Source: Caenorhabditis remanei
Taxonomy: Eukaryota > Nematoda > Chromadorea > Rhabditida > Rhabditidae
Reading direction: 5' to 3'
Length of the DNA: 64,000 nt
Assembly (NCBI RefSeq): GCF_010183535.1
Contig: NC_071328.1
Location: 6,944,001 to 7,008,000 of the forward strand
Each line of letters starts with the position of its first letter. Within the stretch, counting starts at the first letter, position 1. The position numbers and the translations under genes are program-made. The notes below the pieces were generated by a model, which was given only the letters and a program-made list of their open reading frames with translations, had not been told where the DNA came from and did no database searches. Below, piece after piece: positions 59,427 to 64,000 of the stretch.

Positions 59427-60166
59427 ATCTGAAGATCTGTACGATATAATTTTAACTTTTCTTTAAATTTGCCACGTTGCCATCTCTTCCCACTTTTCCC
59501 TGTCAAATATAAATCGGGAAATTTCTTGAATTATTTTTAATATTATTTTTCTGTACCCAAATTTTTTATTGCGCTCTTCTTGTATGTTTTATGATGGCCA
59601 CCAACTATATATTTCCAATTTTTATCCCATATGCTTCTCATCCAGTTTCCTGTTTTATTTGCTTTTTTATAAGCCACTCCACTTCCCCTTGGCTCCGCCT
59701 TCTGATATAGGCTTCGTCATTTCCCCTCTCCCCAAAGGAACAATATTCTGTGAATTTTTGAAACTTTCCGTCATTTTGTCAGTGAGACCACGTCCCCAGG
59801 TTTGATAACTCTCGCCCCCAAAAAACCCGTAGCATTATCATCTTTGTTTTATTATTACTATTAGACGATCTTTTTGCTAAAATAATCGATCAATTGGTTC
59901 GCAGGTTTTTGAATGAAAAGTTGATATGCACGTTTAAATCTGAATAATGAGAGTACAACAGATTGGGTGGAAGAGTATTACTTTTTTGTTCGTTTAGTTT
60001 ATTGCTCGGAAGGTGAAATACTAGTGAACTCATTGAAAATACAGATTTTGATGAATAAAACAACAACTGCAAAAGGAAAGAAAGGCAATAGTTATGGCAC
60101 GATTAGCGGGAAAAGAAAAGGAGAAAGTATGGCTTATTTGAACATTATTACGGGAATGGTATCTCA
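59427..60166. other. convergent intergenic region
   Basis: About 740 bp of AT-rich DNA lies between two convergent stops. It presumably holds two 3' UTRs. No coding exon is supported, despite a Lys/Gly-rich open frame around 60050-60170, which overlaps the end of the ZP gene on the other strand. Confidence 0.4.
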
Positions 60167-62141
60167 TTAAAGTTTGCTGACGTAATATCCATCTGGAACA
60201 CTTATTCGAGAAGAAATCGAATTTTCAGATCCTCTGAAAAATGAAGAGAGCGTTTGAATTCAATGGATAAAACTCACTTTTTAAGCACATGACTTCCGGC
60301 AAAACATACCATTCCAATGGAAACTACGAAGACAAAAAGAACTGCAAATGCAGAAATATAGAATGTTTCAATTGAAATGCATGGTTTCGCAATTGATGCT
60401 CCAGAATATTCTTCCGGTGCTCCAGGAGTTTCCAATTTAGTTGGTTCATTCAAATCCACAAAAATATTTTCAGATGAGATATTGAATAATCGATGAGCAA
60501 ATCGTTTTTCTCTTCCTTCGATATGATTCGATGCGATCTGATTCTGTTCTTCTTCTGATATTAAACGTGGCATTGGTTCACCAGAGATTACTGTAGTCTG
60601 ATTACTGTCATCTATTGGTGGAGATGGTTCTTTCATCCAAGGTTCAACTGGGATTCCGTCTGTAACCTGGTTATTTATGGAGATAAACAGATAATAAAAC
60701 TTAAATTAACTCCCTTATTAAAATTCGATGAATATGGCGATAAATTTGATTTCATTTTAAACTCAAAACTGCTATATAGTACTGTATGAAAATGTATTTA
60801 CTTCTACAATTTTCAGTCGTATTCTCTCTAGAAACAACGAAAAATCTTACCAAAAGTATTTTCAATTCTATTATCGAACGGTATATGTGGAATTTGAGCC
60901 AATGGACAAGGAGGAGGATGCATTTCACGACATTCATCGCTTCTTTTGTCACATAATCTGATCTGACAAGCGAATGAAATAGACGGTTGATCTGGAAATG
61001 AGATGGCTTCAACTGCCATATAAGCAGTTGTCAGTGATTCAGAATAGACGACTTGAGGAAAGTCATGTAACACCGAGCAACTGAAAATAGAATTTGCATT
61101 TCTCTCGGATAATAAAGGAGACAACTGACCCATTGTCATCCAAAAATGGAACTGACTCGCCTCCCCGTGAACCTAAAATCGTGCATCCTCTTAAAAGAAT
61201 TCCATAATTTCCACTTGTATCACATTCCCATCGATGAAAAATTTTCATTCCTACACGTGTACTTGTGACTTTCGGCCCTTCAAGTGATCCTTCTCTCAGT
61301 GTATATGTACATTGAGGAATGATTGTGGCAGCTTGTTCGAGTGATTCTTCAGCCATCGGACTGAAAAATGGAACGTTAGGAATTTGGACACCCATCCTCG
61401 TGGTTTCCTAATTCTTACCTCACTGACAAATCAGTCTTTACAACACTTTCACTATGAGCATAGAAGCATCGAACATTGAATGTTCGATCTTCTTTCGTTG
61501 TGAAAAGTCGATGGAAATTAGCAACAACAGTTATATGTTGATTGACTCCACGTGGACCACCTATCTGACGAGATCTTCTCATTCCACAATCACCTATTCG
61601 AATCGAAAGATGCCCTCCCGACTGATGTTGAGAATCGAATGGCCGACTACATCCGTTGGAACCGTAGTAACCGCGTACGTACACGTTTCCTCTGGAAATT
61701 GATTATTTGAGGAGAAGACATCGAAATATCGAAGCGTCAGAAAACTTACCGGAATGGTTTCCTGGTATTAAATGAGAATACGATGTCATCTGTATTACAT
61801 TCAAGCTTCGGTTCACCAACTATTTCATTGTCTAATTGAAATAATGCTCTTCCTTCTATCTGAAATTGGGAAATTGATAAGAACTCTCGAGAATGTTCGT
61901 TCTCATGAAATTCAAACTGTTTTTGCAAGAGGGATTTCTCATTACGCAATTATTATCAATAGCCGGGAAGGTAGTTACAAGTTTTCAGAAAATTATACCA
62001 AGTTTTGAAGTATCAAAGAAAATTATACCAAGTTTTGAAGTATCAAGAGAAATGAGAGAAATCTAGATTCACATACAGCTAATCATAAGAAAAAAGGAAA
62101 ACATGCCTTACCATAAACAATAACACCACAAGAAGCTTCAT
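60167..62141 (-). CDS. ZP-domain (cuticlin-like) transmembrane protein
   Basis: The start encodes the signal peptide MKLLVVLLFM followed by IEGRALFQLDN. The ZP domain follows directly: LECNTDDIVFSFNT, CSRPFDSQHQSGGHLSIRIG, CGMRRSRQI, VRCFYAHSES, CTYTLREGS, WECDTSGNYGILLRGC, CSVLHDFPQ and FACQIRLCDKRSDEC, with the conserved Cys pattern. It is followed by a furin-type site (EGREKRFA), a spacer, a C-terminal TM segment (ISAFAVLFVFVVSIGMVCFA) and a short cytoplasmic tail. This is the standard architecture of C. elegans cuticlin-like proteins, which polymerise in the cuticle or apical extracellular matrix. The last exon (60229-60167) gives a tail ending GYYVSKL; failure to splice it gives VLKK then TGA. 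The exact cutl member is not identified. Confidence 0.88.
61988..62047. repeat. 30-bp tandem duplication in the ZP gene intron
   Basis: Two adjacent 30-bp units (61988-62017 and 62018-62047), starting GAAAATTATACCAAG, differ only at the last base. They lie in the first intron of the ZP gene. Confidence 0.85.
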
Positions 62142-62914
62142 CTGGATTCTGAATTCTGAATAGAAAAGTGAATAATCCTCGTATTCAGTAGGTTAGTAAG
62201 TTCTTTCTCGTGTTGGTTACTATCGAGTAAATACACGCGAAATACAAATAACACACGAGCAAACTTCTACTAGAAAGAAGTCTACAGTAGTTGTGAAGGT
62301 CCTCCGAAAGAGGAGAGTGGGCGGGGTCTCGAGTGTCACCATCTCTTTTGTGCATCATCTCGTTTCCCTCGCCGCGAGGAGGACGAATATAATGAACACG
62401 GAGGTCCCTTTTATTGTATTTGTGTAAACATACAAAAGGTATCGCTCTCTTTTATCCATTACCTACTTTCACAAAGAGTTGAGCCGAGAGAGAGGGAGAG
62501 TGAATTGAAATTCGATTTCAAATTTAATTTCAACATTTGAAATTATTCGAATTGAATTCTTTTGAACCACTTGAAACTTTTAATCTTTTGGAGGCTATTG
62601 TAATCCTTCGTTGCTCCAAACTATCCCTCTTCTGCGGGTCCATTTCACTTGAACGGTCCATTAGTCTCGGGGGTGTCCTATCCTAACACCCCCTTTCCGA
62701 TGGACTAAGTGTTTGCACAATTTGTTTTCGTGCATTAATTACAAAAGAAACGGAAAAATGAGTAAAGAGAGACATTCATAACAGGAAGTTGTAGGTTATA
62801 CACAGATGGGATTACCTTCGAATTTAGAGGACAATGAAAGTGGAAATTTATTCTCGGTGTCTGTCTGTGTGTCTGTTTTCTCGGTTGTTTGCAAGAATAG
62901 TAGAATCACACTAG
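62142..62914. promoter_or_regulatory. upstream region of the ZP gene
   Basis: About 770 bp between the ZP gene ATG and the stop of the next minus-strand gene. A GC-richer block (about 62290-62400, with GGGCGGGG) and purine runs (62480-62510) are present. An inverted copy of the AACAGACACACAGACAGA motif lies at 62860-62877. Promoter role is inferred from position. Confidence 0.35.
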
Positions 62915-63763
62915 TCAACTGGCATTTATTTGCAATTGGAGCAAAACACATAAAAAATAATACAGAAGTTCATAATTTCCGAACAAACCACGCATGGAAA
63001 GTGACTGTTCCGTTCTCGAATGGTGTTGGCTGAAAGAAAAAACTAAGAGATTGAGAGATGAGTTTTCTGAAAAAGAAATTTTGAAGACACTCACTTCTGG
63101 CTCTTCATATTTCAAATCCATCCTCGCCAATCGCTCATTATCATGCACCTTTTCCACTTTATCACTGCTTGTACTATTCTCATCTACCGTATCCGCCACA
63201 ATTACATCTGGAGCAACGACGGCTTCAGCCTCATCGACATGCTTGTATTCTGGCTCCTGACGATCCCAACGTGACACTTCTGGACTTATTTCATATTGAG
63301 ATTTGTCGATTGTAGGAGCTGAAAGGGTATATGCAGATGAGGAAACTGGAGGGAGTGGAGGGTCGAGAGCAGATAAAAATGGAGTTTGGGAGCCCATCAT
63401 TACGGATGAAGCACCATGAGAATACGGTATGGAAGGTGGAGGAATCGAGTACGAAGACATTTGGGATGACATTTGTTGTGGAGATGCAGGAGACATTGGC
63501 ATTGAAGAGAGCATTGGAGCCATTGAGTAGGACGGTGGAGATGGTGGGATCCTAGAGAGAGAGTGAGAGTTTGAAAAATCGAATTCAATGTGTTTCCTTT
63601 TATTTGAATCAAATATAAAAGTGATCACAAGTTTTCAAAAGTTCTGCCATGAAACAAAACAGTAGCAAAAAAAGTATAACAAAGTACACATATTCTGAAT
63701 CAAAACTCACATGTAACAATTATTGATTTGACATTTGGGACCACTGGGTAGACACATTTCCAT
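62915..63763 (-). CDS. proline/methionine-rich protein, possibly partial at the 5' side
   Basis: Three exons can be joined: one ending about 63711 (EMCLPSGPKCQINNCYM), a large one about 63552-63096 and a last one about 63031-62915. The middle is Pro/Ser/Met-rich (YSMAPMLSSMPMSPASPQQM, YSIPPPSIPYSHG) then acidic (DEAEAVVAPDVIVADTVDEN). The end is hydrophobic (YYFLCVLLQLQINAS), like a tail anchor or GPI-type signal. The Cys-rich N-terminal exon is open in frame upstream of the first ATG back to an acceptor near 63785, so the true start may lie outside the window. The Cys spacing could be the end of a ZP or other extracellular domain. No firm identification. Confidence 0.5.
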
Positions 63764-64000
63764 ATTTTTAATCAAAAACTGAAGTAATATAAATGAAAAC
63801 ATTTTTAGAAGCAATACTTTTTTCCGAAGTGTTCGAAAGTTTTATTTCTCGGAGAGAAGAGGGTTTTCGGTTGTTGGCATGTTTAGCCTACTAGCTAGAA
63901 GTCATCAAGAACACATTTTATGACACAATATGTTTATTGGTTACCGAAGTATTTACAAGAAAAGTTATACAAGTTTTCTTTCGTTTTCACAATTTAGTAT
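63764..64000. other. right edge of window
   Basis: AT-rich sequence, either intron of the gene at 62915-63763 or intergenic DNA. The stretch TTACTTCAG on the minus strand (about 63778-63786) is a plausible acceptor for that gene. Nothing else was seen. Confidence 0.35.

Noticed and set aside
59967..60170. Lys/Gly-rich plus-strand frame before the ZP gene
   Set aside because: It is short, without splice or promoter context, and lies in the convergent 3' UTR region.

Overview
This is nuclear DNA from a nematode of the genus Caenorhabditis. The evidence is AT-rich sequence with very short introns (often 45-65 bp), donors of the GTAAG/GTGAG type, TTTTCAG acceptors, several such acceptors a few bases before an ATG (consistent with spliced-leader trans-splicing), and gene content that I recall from the left end of C. 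elegans chromosome I (clones F53G12, F56C11 and Y48G1BL). The proteins are close to but not identical with C. elegans, so a sister species is likely. Gene symbols rest on remembered orthology; no search was run.

Left part (1-12.3 kb): the 3' end of mex-3 (KH RNA-binding protein), an acidic protein with a possible LisH-like N-terminus, a 74-residue protein that looks like a cuticle-collagen N-terminus without its collagen, and, convergent to these, one complete dual oxidase gene (bli-3 type) on the minus strand.

Middle (12.3-35 kb): the upstream region of the dual oxidase gene, a minus-strand patched-family gene (ptd-2 type) with an unusual three-LTR retroelement remnant about 320 bp upstream of its ATG, about 6 kb of gene-poor DNA with one inverted-repeat element, a plus-strand carboxylesterase, a plus-strand four-TM protein, and a minus-strand Erv1/ALR sulfhydryl oxidase. 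The last gene is divergent from the next.

Right part (35-64 kb): a long plus-strand ATM-type kinase gene (atm-1) that carries two unrelated minus-strand genes inside its introns (an intronless PHD-finger gene and a small NTF2-like gene). It is followed by a minus-strand SH2-tyrosine kinase (spe-8 type), a small uncharacterised plus-strand gene, an IBtk-like RCC1/BTB gene, a hAT-like foldback element built of about 35 copies of CTCGAG with a perfect 8-bp target duplication, an RRM protein gene, a ZP-domain (cuticlin-like) gene and the 3' part of a proline-rich gene at the edge.

The genes do not form one pathway. BLI-3, the collagen-like fragment and the ZP protein all relate to cuticle. ATM acts in DNA damage signalling, MEX-3 and the RRM protein act on RNA, and SPE-8 acts in sperm activation. 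The most unusual features are the two target-site-flanked mobile elements and the two genes nested in atm-1.
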